Positions 7,498 through 15,206 of a stretch of DNA of 46,704 bases are shown here, in pieces. A program made the position numbers and the translations under genes. Under the pieces are notes generated by a model. That model made no database searches. It had not been told where the DNA came from and saw only the letters and a program-made list of their open reading frames with translations. The DNA comes from Paenibacillus jilunlii (GTDB lineage Bacteria > Bacillota > Bacilli > Paenibacillales > Paenibacillaceae). Positions within the stretch are counted from its first letter, which is position 1. Every line of letters starts with the position of its first letter. Where the stretch lies: positions 1 to 46,704 of the forward strand of contig NZ_FNGM01000011.1 of assembly GCF_900102965.1 (NCBI RefSeq), given 5' to 3'.

Positions 7498-8247
7498 TCA
7501 GCTATAGGCGATTGTCGTTCCGCAGTAATCACAATTCTTTGACTGGCCAGGCGAAACGGTATTTTGCGCTCCGCAGCCCGGGCAGCGGACAGATTTAGGC
7601 AATTGCGGCGGTACCGGTGCTGCTGCCGGCTGCGGAACAGGCTGTGCCTGTCCGCCGGCTGAACCCGGAAGCGAAGATAAGCCTTCCCGAAAATGCTCCT
7701 GGGGTGCTGCTGTGGTACGCCCTTCATTAATTACCAGTTCCGCAGCCAAAACCCCGTGACTCTGGAGATACAAGATATCCCGCCGCACATCGCTTTCACT
7801 TTGTCCGGTCTGTTCGGACAGATTCCCGAGGTAGCGTACGCCGTTAGCGTTGATCAGCTGCACATAGGCTTGGGCCAGCTGTGAAAATTTGAATCTGGCC
7901 TTTGCTGCACTGGCAGCGAAGCCGGAAGCAGGCAGCAGCAGAAGCACCGTAAACAATATCAGCATTGTAATCAAGGTAGCTGTATCGACGGCATCCGAAG
8001 ACGTCATATAGATCACAAGCACCATCATCTGCACAAAACCGCCCACAAAAACGTGGTACAGCAGACTGATGTTGGCGGGTTTACGGTAATTTTTGAAGTG
8101 GCTGCCCATAAAGCGTATCAAGGCAAGTACCAGACCAAGCGGCATGAAAAGATAACCTATGATGATAATTGCATAATCAAATATCGTCCGGTCATATTTT
8201 GGCAAGCGGAGCATGTTCTGCCCCTCTTGCCCAGTCAACATATTCAT
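7498..8247 (-). CDS. membrane protein with C-terminal zinc ribbon (YdjG/YdjH-like)
   Basis: Unknown function. The 249-residue protein has about three membrane helices (around 20-45, 62-83 and 90-115), then a soluble part that reads like a winged helix (LGNLSEQTGQSESDVRRDILYL), a Pro/Ala/Gln linker and a C-terminal zinc ribbon (CPGCG, 13 residues, CDYCG). ATG at 8247 is chosen because AGGAGG is 10 nt upstream; a TTG 9 nt earlier touches that site. It follows the next membrane gene by 14 nt and ends the SPFH operon. Size, topology and context recall the YdjG/YdjH partners of the SPFH protein YdjI in Bacillus; which one it matches cannot be told without a search. Confidence 0.75.
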   Translation of the reverse strand: MNMLTGQEGQNMLRLPKYDRTIFDYAIIIIGYLFMPLGLVLALIRFMGSHFKNYRKPANISLLYHVFVGGFVQMMVLVIYMTSSDAVDTATLITMLILFTVLLLLPASGFAASAAKARFKFSQLAQAYVQLINANGVRYLGNLSEQTGQSESDVRRDILYLQSHGVLAAELVINEGRTTAAPQEHFREGLSSLPGSAGGQAQPVPQPAAAPVPPQLPKSVRCPGCGAQNTVSPGQSKNCDYCGTTIAYS

Positions 8248-8261
8248 GTAGTGCAATCCTC

Positions 8262-9008
8262 CTATTTCAGTGCCGCAAGCTCCCGGTTACGCCGCCGAAG
8301 CGTGCTGGCAATACTCTCGGCCAAGCTTTCTGTCTGCTGCCTCCAATCTGCCGGGGGTTCCTGCAATACAAGCAGCAATACTACATGATCATGCAGCAGA
8401 GAAATCTGCTGGCGGATGATATCCTCCGTCTCATATATCGCCGGGTCTGATATGGGATCGCTGTACTTGAATTGTTCTTCCAGATTCATGAGCAGCTGTT
8501 TCAATTCTTCCGCTCCCGGATTATTCCAGGTTCGGGCAATAGTCCCAATTTCCGTTATCTCCATCAGATGAAGACGAAGATTTCGGCCGGCATCAGCCGT
8601 TCTCTGCTCCTGGACCCCGGCATTCCACCCATATAGCCCAATCGCCCCCAGCGCTATGGTACTCAGGATCAGCACGGTCAACTGCTCTCCGGCATACCAG
8701 TAAGGCTGAAGCGCCAGCATCCAGTCCAGCACAATTGCCGAAAAGAAAACTACCGCCGTGTACACAGCCATAATTAAAGCCCCGCTCAAGAGGACTGGAG
8801 GAGTCCGCTTGGCGTTCCCGACAGTCCGCAGCCAGAACAGGCTGTAGGCATAAACTGCAGTTTCTGCAGTAAGCAGGGCAATCATGGATACCACTGTACG
8901 GAATACAGAATCCGCAAAACCCAGCATAACCAGAGACCCTAACGTGAGAATGACAACTGCGGCGTAAATCCCTGTAAACCAACTAACATATTTTCTATTT
9001 CTCTTCAT
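8262..9008 (-). CDS. four-helix membrane protein of the SPFH operon
   Basis: I do not recognise a named family. The 248-residue protein begins MKRNRKYVSWFTG and has four predicted membrane helices in its first half (around 10-30, 37-60, 73-97 and 107-127). A charged, helical cytoplasmic C-terminal half follows (about 130-248) with coiled-coil character (EELKQLLMNLEEQFKY; LAESIASTLRRRNRELAAL). AAAGGAGA precedes the ATG. It lies between the SPFH gene (12 nt) and the zinc-ribbon membrane gene (14 nt), so the three are very likely cotranscribed and may form one membrane complex, as proposed for Bacillus YdjGHI. Confidence 0.7.
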   Translation of the reverse strand: MKRNRKYVSWFTGIYAAVVILTLGSLVMLGFADSVFRTVVSMIALLTAETAVYAYSLFWLRTVGNAKRTPPVLLSGALIMAVYTAVVFFSAIVLDWMLALQPYWYAGEQLTVLILSTIALGAIGLYGWNAGVQEQRTADAGRNLRLHLMEITEIGTIARTWNNPGAEELKQLLMNLEEQFKYSDPISDPAIYETEDIIRQQISLLHDHVVLLLVLQEPPADWRQQTESLAESIASTLRRRNRELAALK

Positions 9009-9020
9009 GAGACTCTCCTT

Positions 9021-10196
9021 TTATCCGGCCCTTGTTCCACACTCCGGACAAAACTTCTGACCCGGCTGCAGCACATGTCCACAACCAGCACATGATATAA
9101 CCACGCTGGTTCCGCAGTGCGGACAGAACTTGGCACCGGGCACGACCTGCTCCCCGCAGCTCCGGCAAGACGTGCTGTCACCGGGAGTGCCTTCTGCCTC
9201 CGGTTGCTGAAAGCTGCGGCCGCAGCCGCTGCAGAAACGGGCCTCAGCAAAATTGCCAGTACCGCAGCTTGGACATGTCTTGACTGTGTTGCCCGCTGCG
9301 GAAGTCCCGCCTTCCATGATGATGCCTCTGGTCATCCGGTTCATCATCTCGGAGGCCGGGCCGGCAAAACCAAGCCCCATCCCAAGACCCAGGCCTGTAT
9401 TCATCATACCGGCACCAATACTCCCCGGATTCCCGGCAGCCTCCTCCATAGTATTGAAGCTGCGCTCCTGCTGGTAGGTGAAGCCGATAATGTCCATTTC
9501 CGCTTTTTTGGCCAAAGCTTCCTTCAGTCTGACCGTTGCCGGATCATCATCGGGAATACTAATGGAATCAATATAAAAGTTATTCAGCTCAATTCCGCTC
9601 TCCAGAAAGGTTGCAGCCAGCCGGCCTTGAATGTGCTTGGAAATTTCCGCTACGTAGGCATTAATCTCCAGTATGCTGATTTTTTTGTGGACCAGATAGG
9701 TAGAGATCAGCTCGTTGATATTGGACATCAGCAGCCCGCGGAAATAACTGACCAGCGTACCCTGATCAAACTGTGGCAACGTTCCCACCAGCTTTAGCAG
9801 GAACTTGCGAGGTTCTTCGATTCTGACACCGAACTGCCCAAAGGCGCGGACAGCAATCATTATTTTATATTTCGGGTCCTGAAGCTGCAGCGGTGCGCTG
9901 GTCCCCCACTTCACGTTCATAGAGTTCAGCTTGTTCACGTACCAAACTTCCGCAGTAAACGGCGATTTGCCGCCGAAGGGAAGGTTCACCAGATTAGAGA
10001 GAAGCGGAATGTTCGCTGTACTTAGCGTGTGTCTCCCTGCGGTAAAGGAGTCCAATGCCTGACCGCCTTTAAACAAAATCGCTTCTTGGGATTCATTGAC
10101 GATCAGCTGCGTCCACGTTCCCAGTTCCTGGTTCGGATACTTCCAGGCAAATACGCCCGGAGGCCCGTCATATTTTACAACTTCGATGATTGCCAT
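9021..10196 (-). CDS. SPFH-domain protein with three C-terminal zinc ribbons (YdjI-like)
   Basis: SPFH/Band-7 scaffold related to Bacillus YdjI, which belongs to the sigma-W membrane-stress regulon with PspA. The 391-residue protein starts MAIIEVVKYDGPPGVFAWKY; the SPFH core spans about 20-270 without an obvious membrane helix. After a Gly/Met-rich linker come three cysteine zinc ribbons (about 308-326 CPSCG...CSGCG, 344-361 CRSCG...CPHCG, 369-387 CAGCG...CPECG), twelve Cys in all. The reading frame is open 50 codons upstream, but GAAGGA stands 10 nt before ATG 10196 and conservation begins there. The ECF-type promoter just upstream supports a cell-envelope stress role. Proteins of this layout are also labelled virion core protein-like or zinc-ribbon SPFH; those names give no function. 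Confidence 0.85.
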   Translation of the reverse strand: MAIIEVVKYDGPPGVFAWKYPNQELGTWTQLIVNESQEAILFKGGQALDSFTAGRHTLSTANIPLLSNLVNLPFGGKSPFTAEVWYVNKLNSMNVKWGTSAPLQLQDPKYKIMIAVRAFGQFGVRIEEPRKFLLKLVGTLPQFDQGTLVSYFRGLLMSNINELISTYLVHKKISILEINAYVAEISKHIQGRLAATFLESGIELNNFYIDSISIPDDDPATVRLKEALAKKAEMDIIGFTYQQERSFNTMEEAAGNPGSIGAGMMNTGLGLGMGLGFAGPASEMMNRMTRGIIMEGGTSAAGNTVKTCPSCGTGNFAEARFCSGCGRSFQQPEAEGTPGDSTSCRSCGEQVVPGAKFCPHCGTSVVISCAGCGHVLQPGQKFCPECGTRAG

Positions 10197-10276
10197 CTGC
10201 CTGTCCTTCTTTCCTGACCATAGGTATGTAGTATATATATCGGTTGTTGACTTGTAAATTTCCCTACTTAATTGTA

Positions 10277-10302
10277 TACGACTTAGGTATAATTTGGGTT
10301 CC
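10277..10302 (-). promoter_or_regulatory. ECF (sigma-W-like) promoter of the SPFH module
   Basis: Minus strand AGGAACC (-35 GGAACC at plus 10297-10302), exactly 16 nt, then CGTA (10277-10280) continuing CGTATAC. This fits the sigma-W consensus TGAAAC-N16-CGTA and lies about 80 nt before the SPFH start. In Bacillus the ydjFGHI genes are sigma-W dependent, so sequence and gene content agree. The sigma factor in this organism is not in the window. Confidence 0.65.
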
Positions 10303-10308
10303 TTTTGC

Positions 10309-10356
10309 AAAAAAACGCCGGCCATGCCCCCTATCCGGGAAAGCACAGTCAGCGTT
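10309..10356 (-). terminator. rho-independent terminator after obgE
   Basis: Minus strand AACGCTGACTGTGC pairs with GCATGGCCGGCGTT (including G-U pairs), followed by seven T. It begins 27 nt after the obgE stop and its T-run abuts the ECF promoter of the next operon. Confidence 0.75.
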
Positions 10357-10382
10357 TGGTTTCACATTAAATCGGCAGCCTC

Positions 10383-11693
10383 TTAATAATAACTGCTGTT
10401 CTCCACGAACTCGAACTCAAAATCAGCGATTCGGACAATAGTCCCTTCCACAGCACCACGTTTGCGCAGTTCGGCATCCACACCCATGTGGCGCAGTGTG
10501 CGCGCGAGCTTAAGTATAGCATCATGTGTGCTGAGCTGCATCCGCTTCAGCATCCGCTCAATCCGCGGGCTGCTGACCACAAAGGCATCGTTATCCCGCG
10601 TAATGGTGAAGGAATTGTCCTCTTCCGCCTCGAGCTTGTATACCTTGCGTTCTTTGGTCTCTGCTACTTCTTCCACAACCGGAGCCACCGGGATGCTGTC
10701 GAGAAGATCTGTTGCCCGGTAGAGCAACTCCTGCACCCCCTGACGGGTAAGTGAAGAAATCGGCATAATCTCCAGATCCGGCCGAAGCTCCGATACCTTC
10801 TCGCGGAAAGCAGCCAGATTCGCCTCCGATTCAGGCATATCCATCTTGTTGGCGGCTACGATCTGCGGACGTTCAATAAGACCGGCATTGTATTGCCTTA
10901 GCTCGTCATTAATCTTCACCCAATCCTCAAAGGGATCGCGCCCTTCGGAGCCGGACATATCCACAACATGGATGATGATCCGGGTGCGTTCCACATGCCT
11001 CAGGAATTCATGTCCGAGACCTACCCCTTCGCTTGCTCCTTCAATAAGTCCCGGCAGATCGGCCATAACAAAGCTGCGGCCGTCTCCTACATCCACCACA
11101 CCTAAATTCGGAGTAATGGTTGTGAAGTGATACGCACCGATCTTCGGCTGTGCAGCGGAAACGACGGAGAGCAGGGTGGATTTGCCCACGCTTGGAAAGC
11201 CCACAAGCCCTACATCCGCCATCACCTTCAGTTCCATCACGATATAGCGTTCCTGGCCTTCTTCCCCATTCTCCGCTAATTCAGGAGCTGGATTGGCCGC
11301 TGTGGCGAACCGGATATTCCCCCGGCCGCCACGGCCGCCGCGCGCAACCACTACCTGCTGGCCGTGGCGGGTCATGTCGGCAATGACTTCCTGGGTATCA
11401 TCGTCGATCAATACCGTTCCCGGAGGAATGCGTACGATCATATGCTCGGCGTTCGCTCCGTGCTGGCTTTTGTTACGCCCTTTTACTCCGCGGTCCGCCT
11501 TGAAATGGCGTTGATAACGGAAATCCATCAATGTGCGCAAGCCTTCATCTACCCGGAAGATGACATCTCCCCCGCGTCCGCCGTCACCACCGGCCGGCCC
11601 GCCTTCCGGCACATATTTCTCCCGGCGAAAGGCCACCAGACCATCGCCGCCATCGCCGCCTTTTACATAAATCTTAGCCTTATCTACGAACAT
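10383..11693 (-). CDS. obgE: Obg family GTPase ObgE/CgtA
   Basis: Essential ribosome-associated GTPase involved in 50S maturation, stringent response and, in Bacillus, activation of Spo0A through the phosphorelay. The 436-residue protein shows the Gly-rich Obg fold (about 1-158, MFVDKAKIYVKGGDGGDG), the G domain with the P-loop GFPSVGKST, switch region TTITPNLG, DLPGLIEGA and NKMD, and the C-terminal OCT domain (about 360-430). GGAAGGTG precedes the start. It follows spo0B by 15 nt, the same pair as in Bacillus, which places phosphorelay and GTPase in one transcript. Confidence 0.98.
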   Translation of the reverse strand: MFVDKAKIYVKGGDGGDGLVAFRREKYVPEGGPAGGDGGRGGDVIFRVDEGLRTLMDFRYQRHFKADRGVKGRNKSQHGANAEHMIVRIPPGTVLIDDDTQEVIADMTRHGQQVVVARGGRGGRGNIRFATAANPAPELAENGEEGQERYIVMELKVMADVGLVGFPSVGKSTLLSVVSAAQPKIGAYHFTTITPNLGVVDVGDGRSFVMADLPGLIEGASEGVGLGHEFLRHVERTRIIIHVVDMSGSEGRDPFEDWVKINDELRQYNAGLIERPQIVAANKMDMPESEANLAAFREKVSELRPDLEIMPISSLTRQGVQELLYRATDLLDSIPVAPVVEEVAETKERKVYKLEAEEDNSFTITRDNDAFVVSSPRIERMLKRMQLSTHDAILKLARTLRHMGVDAELRKRGAVEGTIVRIADFEFEFVENSSYY

Positions 11694-11708
11694 TCATGTT
11701 CACCTTCC

Positions 11709-12449
11709 TTACATTCCCAGAGGCAGCCGAAGCTTTACATTGGAATTACCCCGTTTAGGCTGCTCTGCTTTGATAATTTTTCCTTGTACTATATTATAAA
11801 TTTGCCCCTGCAGCAGCTCGGGATCGCCATGATCCCCCTCGCTTTCGAAAGAGACCAGAATGTCTCCTCCATCCTGTGCAAAACCGAGCAGAAGCTTCCG
11901 TGTATCGCCTTCCGGGGCGAGTCCACTGTACTGGTAAGCCCTCACCGTCTGCATGATCACCTGTGTCAGCTCTTCTCCCGTATCCGGGCTGAGCTTGTTC
12001 TCCAGCTGCAGTCCTTCTTCTACCTGCACTTCCAGCTCCAGGCTGCTTCTGAAGGTGCGGAAAGACTGCAAATAGAACACAAGCGAAGGAATGCCGAGCT
12101 TAGCGATACGGCTGTCCAAGGCAATCCGCTCCTTTATTCTTCCCACACACTCCAAGGATTTATCAGGCTTGCCGAGCTGGATATATCCGTAAAGCACCTG
12201 CAGATCATTCATCCAGTCATGCCGGTGATGATTAAGTGTCCGGTTCGCCGCCAGCTGTAAAGTCTTCTCCTGTAGGCGCAGCTCCTCTTCAAAATGACGC
12301 CGGTTGTAAAAAAAGCTGTAAGCAAGCACCGCAGCTACCCATACGGCAAGCAGCAGGCATGTCAAAAGGGAAGTGTGCCAATACACGAGGCCTAAAGGAA
12401 GCATTACGGATAACATGACTGCCCAGATCAACCATTTCCAGGATTTCAT
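11709..12449 (-). CDS. spo0B: sporulation phosphotransferase Spo0B, membrane-anchored form
   Basis: Passes phosphoryl groups from Spo0F to Spo0A in the sporulation phosphorelay. The four-helix-bundle histidine motif NHHRHDWMNDLQVLYG is clear; His77 aligns with the phosphorylated His30 of Bacillus Spo0B (RHDWMN). The C-terminal half is the degenerate kinase-like domain. Unlike the soluble 192-residue Bacillus protein, this 246-residue one starts with two hydrophobic helices (about 5-24 and 27-47) and an RRHFEEE linker, so it should sit in the membrane. ATG at 12449 (GGGGAG upstream) is preferred to an upstream in-frame TTG. It shares an operon with obgE. Confidence 0.9.
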   Translation of the reverse strand: MKSWKWLIWAVMLSVMLPLGLVYWHTSLLTCLLLAVWVAAVLAYSFFYNRRHFEEELRLQEKTLQLAANRTLNHHRHDWMNDLQVLYGYIQLGKPDKSLECVGRIKERIALDSRIAKLGIPSLVFYLQSFRTFRSSLELEVQVEEGLQLENKLSPDTGEELTQVIMQTVRAYQYSGLAPEGDTRKLLLGFAQDGGDILVSFESEGDHGDPELLQGQIYNIVQGKIIKAEQPKRGNSNVKLRLPLGM

Positions 12450-12525
12450 TCTTTCTCCCCGTCCCTCAGTTCGCAAAATTCATGCCAATTTAACTGTTAC
12501 TCTCCACTGATATTTACCATTTCCC

Positions 12526-12554
12526 AGTATAACACAGGCTTTCTCGGCAATCAC
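12526..12554 (-). promoter_or_regulatory. extended -10 promoter of spo0B-obgE
   Basis: Minus strand TGTTATACT (TATACT at plus 12526-12531 with the TGn extension) and a weak -35 GTGATT (12549-12554) at 17 nt. It would give a leader of about 70 nt to spo0B. Confidence 0.5.
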
Positions 12555-12644
12555 CAGCATTTCAAATCCAGGTCTCTACTCTCAAGCAGAAACGGGAAAT
12601 ATAAGAATGATTTGTGGCGTGAACATATAAATCCTTATATCTTG

Positions 12645-12675
12645 AAAAAAAGCCCCCGGCACTCATGCCGGAGGC
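12645..12675 (-). terminator. rho-independent terminator after rpmA
   Basis: Minus strand GCCTCCGGCA, loop TGAG, TGCCGGGGGC, then a run of seven T. It lies 27 nt after the rpmA stop. Confidence 0.9.
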
Positions 12676-12702
12676 TTCTGCTTGCAATTTGATTTTGAAA
12701 GC

Positions 12703-13014
12703 TTACGCTTCCAGTGCCGCTGCTACCGGAGCGACATCAACCGGGTACACGCTCACTTTTTTGCGATCGCGTCCCCAACGTTCGAACTTCACTACGCCAT
12801 CAACCAGAGCAAACAAGGTATCATCTTTACCGATGCCTACGTTTGTGCCCGGGTGGATTTTGGTTCCGCGTTGACGAACCAGGATGTTGCCGCCGGTAAC
12901 TGCTTGACCGTCAGCACGTTTCACGCCAAGACGTTTGGAGTGGGAATCACGTCCGTTCTTAGTGGAACCTACACCCTTTTTCGATGCGAACAATTGAAGA
13001 TCCAATTTCAACAT
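12703..13014 (-). CDS. rpmA: 50S ribosomal protein bL27
   Basis: bL27 of the large subunit, whose N-terminus reaches towards the peptidyl transferase centre. The 103-residue protein has the Firmicute N-terminal extension MLKLDLQLFASKKGVGS, which is cut after LQLF by the protease Prp encoded next door to expose ASKKG. The core GSTKNGRDSHSKRLGVKRADG is diagnostic. ATG 13014 has AAGGAGG 9 nt upstream; a TTG three codons earlier touches it. Confidence 0.98.
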   Translation of the reverse strand: MLKLDLQLFASKKGVGSTKNGRDSHSKRLGVKRADGQAVTGGNILVRQRGTKIHPGTNVGIGKDDTLFALVDGVVKFERWGRDRKKVSVYPVDVAPVAAALEA

Positions 13015-13032
13015 GTTGGTCAACCTCCTTCT

Positions 13033-13368
13033 TTAAATAATAACTTCCTGTATCTTAATATACTTCCCGTATGAATCTGCGATATCACCGAGCATAAGCA
13101 CCATGGATTCCAGCAATAGCTGAACCTTGGCGGAAACTTCAGGATCGTCCACCGGAACCAGGGTTCCGCTTAGAAAGCCATCCTTCATCGAAGTATCCAG
13201 AACAACGCCTGTCAGACTTTCAATCGAATTCACCGTTCCAACCGTGACGGTAGAAACACCGGCGCAGACGATATCCCTGCCGTTCTTCGCGTATTCCGCA
13301 TGCCCTTTAACAGCAAAACCGACAATCGCACCTTGAGCAGAAGCCCGTGTAATCCGCACGTTAATCAT
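13033..13368 (-). CDS. prp: ribosomal-processing cysteine protease Prp
   Basis: Removes the N-terminal extension of bL27. The 111-residue protein shows the family dyad: His23 in KGHAEYAKNG and Cys35 in DIVCAGVST. It lies between rplU and rpmA, 12 nt after rplU and 18 nt before the rpmA start, as in other Firmicutes that make long-form bL27. Confidence 0.95.
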   Translation of the reverse strand: MINVRITRASAQGAIVGFAVKGHAEYAKNGRDIVCAGVSTVTVGTVNSIESLTGVVLDTSMKDGFLSGTLVPVDDPEVSAKVQLLLESMVLMLGDIADSYGKYIKIQEVII

Positions 13369-13380
13369 TAACGCACCTTC

Positions 13381-13692
13381 TTACGCTTGAATCTTCTCGA
13401 TTGTTACTTTGGTGTACGGTTGACGATGACCTTGTTTCTTGTGGTAGTTCTTCTTCGGTTTGTATTTGAAAACTACAACCTTCTGACCTTTACCATGCTT
13501 CTCGACTTTAGCTGTTACAGACGCGCCGCTTACCAGCGGAGTTCCTGCAGTCAGACCGCCGTCGTTGGAAACAGCCAATACACGGTCAAACGTTACGCTT
13601 GCGCCGTCTTCAGCATCCAGCTTCTCAATGAACAATACGTCGCCTTCTTGGACTTTGTATTGTTTACCGCCAGTTTCGATAATTGCATACAT
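13381..13692 (-). CDS. rplU: 50S ribosomal protein bL21
   Basis: bL21 of the large subunit. The 103-residue protein starts MYAIIETGGKQYKVQEGD and ends with the RNA-binding block KKNYHKKQGHRQPYTKV, both diagnostic. AGGAGGTGC precedes the ATG. It is the first gene of rplU-prp-rpmA and lies behind the L21 leader. Confidence 0.98.
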   Translation of the reverse strand: MYAIIETGGKQYKVQEGDVLFIEKLDAEDGASVTFDRVLAVSNDGGLTAGTPLVSGASVTAKVEKHGKGQKVVVFKYKPKKNYHKKQGHRQPYTKVTIEKIQA

Positions 13693-13699
13693 TGTACTT

Positions 13700-13815
13700 G
13701 CACCTCCTCATGTCTCAGACTCGCCTAGTCTAGGTGGCAAATTCCCGGAGGAACCGCGCTTAAGTACCCGATCGGAGCGGTTGCAGCATGTGCAGGATTA
13801 GAACAACCAAACACA
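13700..13815 (-). ncRNA. L21 leader (ribosomal protein leader of rplU)
   Basis: The untranslated leader before rplU has the conserved L21-leader sequence of Firmicutes: TGCTGCAACCGCTCCGATC (around 13770-13790), CCTCCGGGAA and CACCTAGACTAGGCGAGTC just before the ribosome-binding site. It is thought to fold for autogenous control by a ribosomal protein of the operon. Limits are approximate. Confidence 0.75.
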
Positions 13816-13824
13816 TACTTGAAG

Positions 13825-13853
13825 ATAATATCACACATATTTCGTTCAGTCAA
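13825..13853 (-). promoter_or_regulatory. sigma-A promoter of rplU-prp-rpmA
   Basis: Minus strand TTGACT (plus 13848-13853), a 17-nt spacer and TATTAT (13825-13830) with a TGA extension. Near-consensus, immediately upstream of the L21 leader. Confidence 0.8.
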
Positions 13854-13896
13854 TGGCAGAAAAAAACTATAACCCAGGCTACTGTAAAACTGGGAG

Positions 13897-15138
13897 CTAT
13901 TCCAGCCACGCGCCAACTTTGCCTGTGCCTCCGCAGCATTGGCAAATCACCGGGGCAAAGCCCGCAGAGTCATGTCTCGCCTTCTTGCGGGTCATCTCCA
14001 GCAGTCCCAGATGGGTCCAGCCAAGAATATGCGTCTGTGTGCGGTCACGGCTGATGACCCGCTCCAGACGTTCCGTAACCATCTTCCGGTGCTCTTCACG
14101 CTGCATATCAATAAAATCAATGATAATAATGCCTCCCGTATCCCGCAAGCGGATCAGACGTCCGATTTCCTCCGCCGCCAGCAGATTCGTGCGCGTTACC
14201 GTCTCCTCCAGTGAAGTTCCGCCCGTGTATTGCGCAGTGTTGACATCAATGACGGTGAGTGCCTCCGTCTCATCCCAGATCAGTGTTGCCCCGCCTTCCA
14301 GGGTGATTTTACGTCCGAAGCTTCGATGAAGCTGCTCCTGCACCCCGTATGCGGTAAAGATCGACTCCTGTCCATGGTAGAAGCGGACGGGCTTGTGCTT
14401 CCCCGGAGCCATATCGTTCAGAAAAGCCTCCGCTTCCCGGACCGCCTTCGCCGAGTCAATCATCAGCTCATCCTGCTGCGGATTGAAGGCATCCCTGATG
14501 AACCGCTGGACAATGCTGAGATCCGAATGAAGCAGAGCCGGTGCCGCACTCTCCTGCGCCCGGCGGGTAATCATCTCCCATTGGGACCGGAGAAAGGAAA
14601 GGTCGCCTTCCACGGCCTCCGCCGGTTCATCCTCCGAGACGGTCCGCATAATAATTCCTTCTTCCTGCCGCCGCAGCCGCTCACCGATGGCCTTCAGCCG
14701 GGCACGTTCGGATTCCCGGCTGATTTTTTTGGATACACCGACATAATCCGCATAGGGCATGTACACCATCCAGCGTCCCGGAAGCGTATAGTGGGTTGTT
14801 ACACGCGCACCCTTGCCGCCCCGCGGCTCTTTTCTCACCTGGACCACTATTTCCTGGCCGGGCTGCAGCAGCGTTTCAATGGAGGGCTTCACCTCCGGCT
14901 GCCTTTCCAGATGGGGATGCAGCACATCATCTACATATAAAAAAGCATTCTTCTTCTGTCCGATATCAACAAAAGCGGCCTGCATGCCTGGCAACACATT
15001 CATGACCCGTCCCTTGTAATAACTGCCGACCAGCCCTTGCTGCTGATCACGTTCGGCTGCATATTCGACCAGACTCCCGTTGTCCAGAAGAGCCATCCGG
15101 GTAACATGCTGCGTGCAATGAACGATCATTTGCTTCAT
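13897..15138 (-). CDS. rng: ribonuclease E/G family protein
   Basis: Endoribonuclease of the RNase G type, acting on 5'-monophosphorylated RNA and rRNA precursors in its characterised relatives. The 413-residue protein has an S1-like domain (about 35-130, with GSYYKGRVMNVLPGMQAAFVD), the catalytic magnesium aspartates in LTVIDVNT and GGIIIIDFIDM, and a C-terminal CQCCGGTG that resembles the Zn-link cysteines. It lacks the long C-terminal degradosome scaffold of RNase E. AGAGGTGA precedes the ATG. It lies downstream of spoIVFA-spoIVFB, and its 3' end runs close to the rplU promoter; no terminator is seen between them. Confidence 0.93.
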   Translation of the reverse strand: MKQMIVHCTQHVTRMALLDNGSLVEYAAERDQQQGLVGSYYKGRVMNVLPGMQAAFVDIGQKKNAFLYVDDVLHPHLERQPEVKPSIETLLQPGQEIVVQVRKEPRGGKGARVTTHYTLPGRWMVYMPYADYVGVSKKISRESERARLKAIGERLRRQEEGIIMRTVSEDEPAEAVEGDLSFLRSQWEMITRRAQESAAPALLHSDLSIVQRFIRDAFNPQQDELMIDSAKAVREAEAFLNDMAPGKHKPVRFYHGQESIFTAYGVQEQLHRSFGRKITLEGGATLIWDETEALTVIDVNTAQYTGGTSLEETVTRTNLLAAEEIGRLIRLRDTGGIIIIDFIDMQREEHRKMVTERLERVISRDRTQTHILGWTHLGLLEMTRKKARHDSAGFAPVICQCCGGTGKVGAWLE

Positions 15139-15206
15139 GGCTTCACCTCTGGTTTCAATCGATCTTTCTCTGACATCTTAACAGCGGGATGGTTCAAATC
15201 CATATT

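Noticed and set aside
8593..8982. Minus-strand open frame in another phase inside the four-helix membrane gene
   Set aside because: No ribosome-binding site; the frame used for 8262-9008 has a good site, proper operon spacing and membrane helices.
11364..12260. Plus-strand open frame across obgE and spo0B
   Set aside because: Spans two well-supported genes and their junction on the opposite strand.
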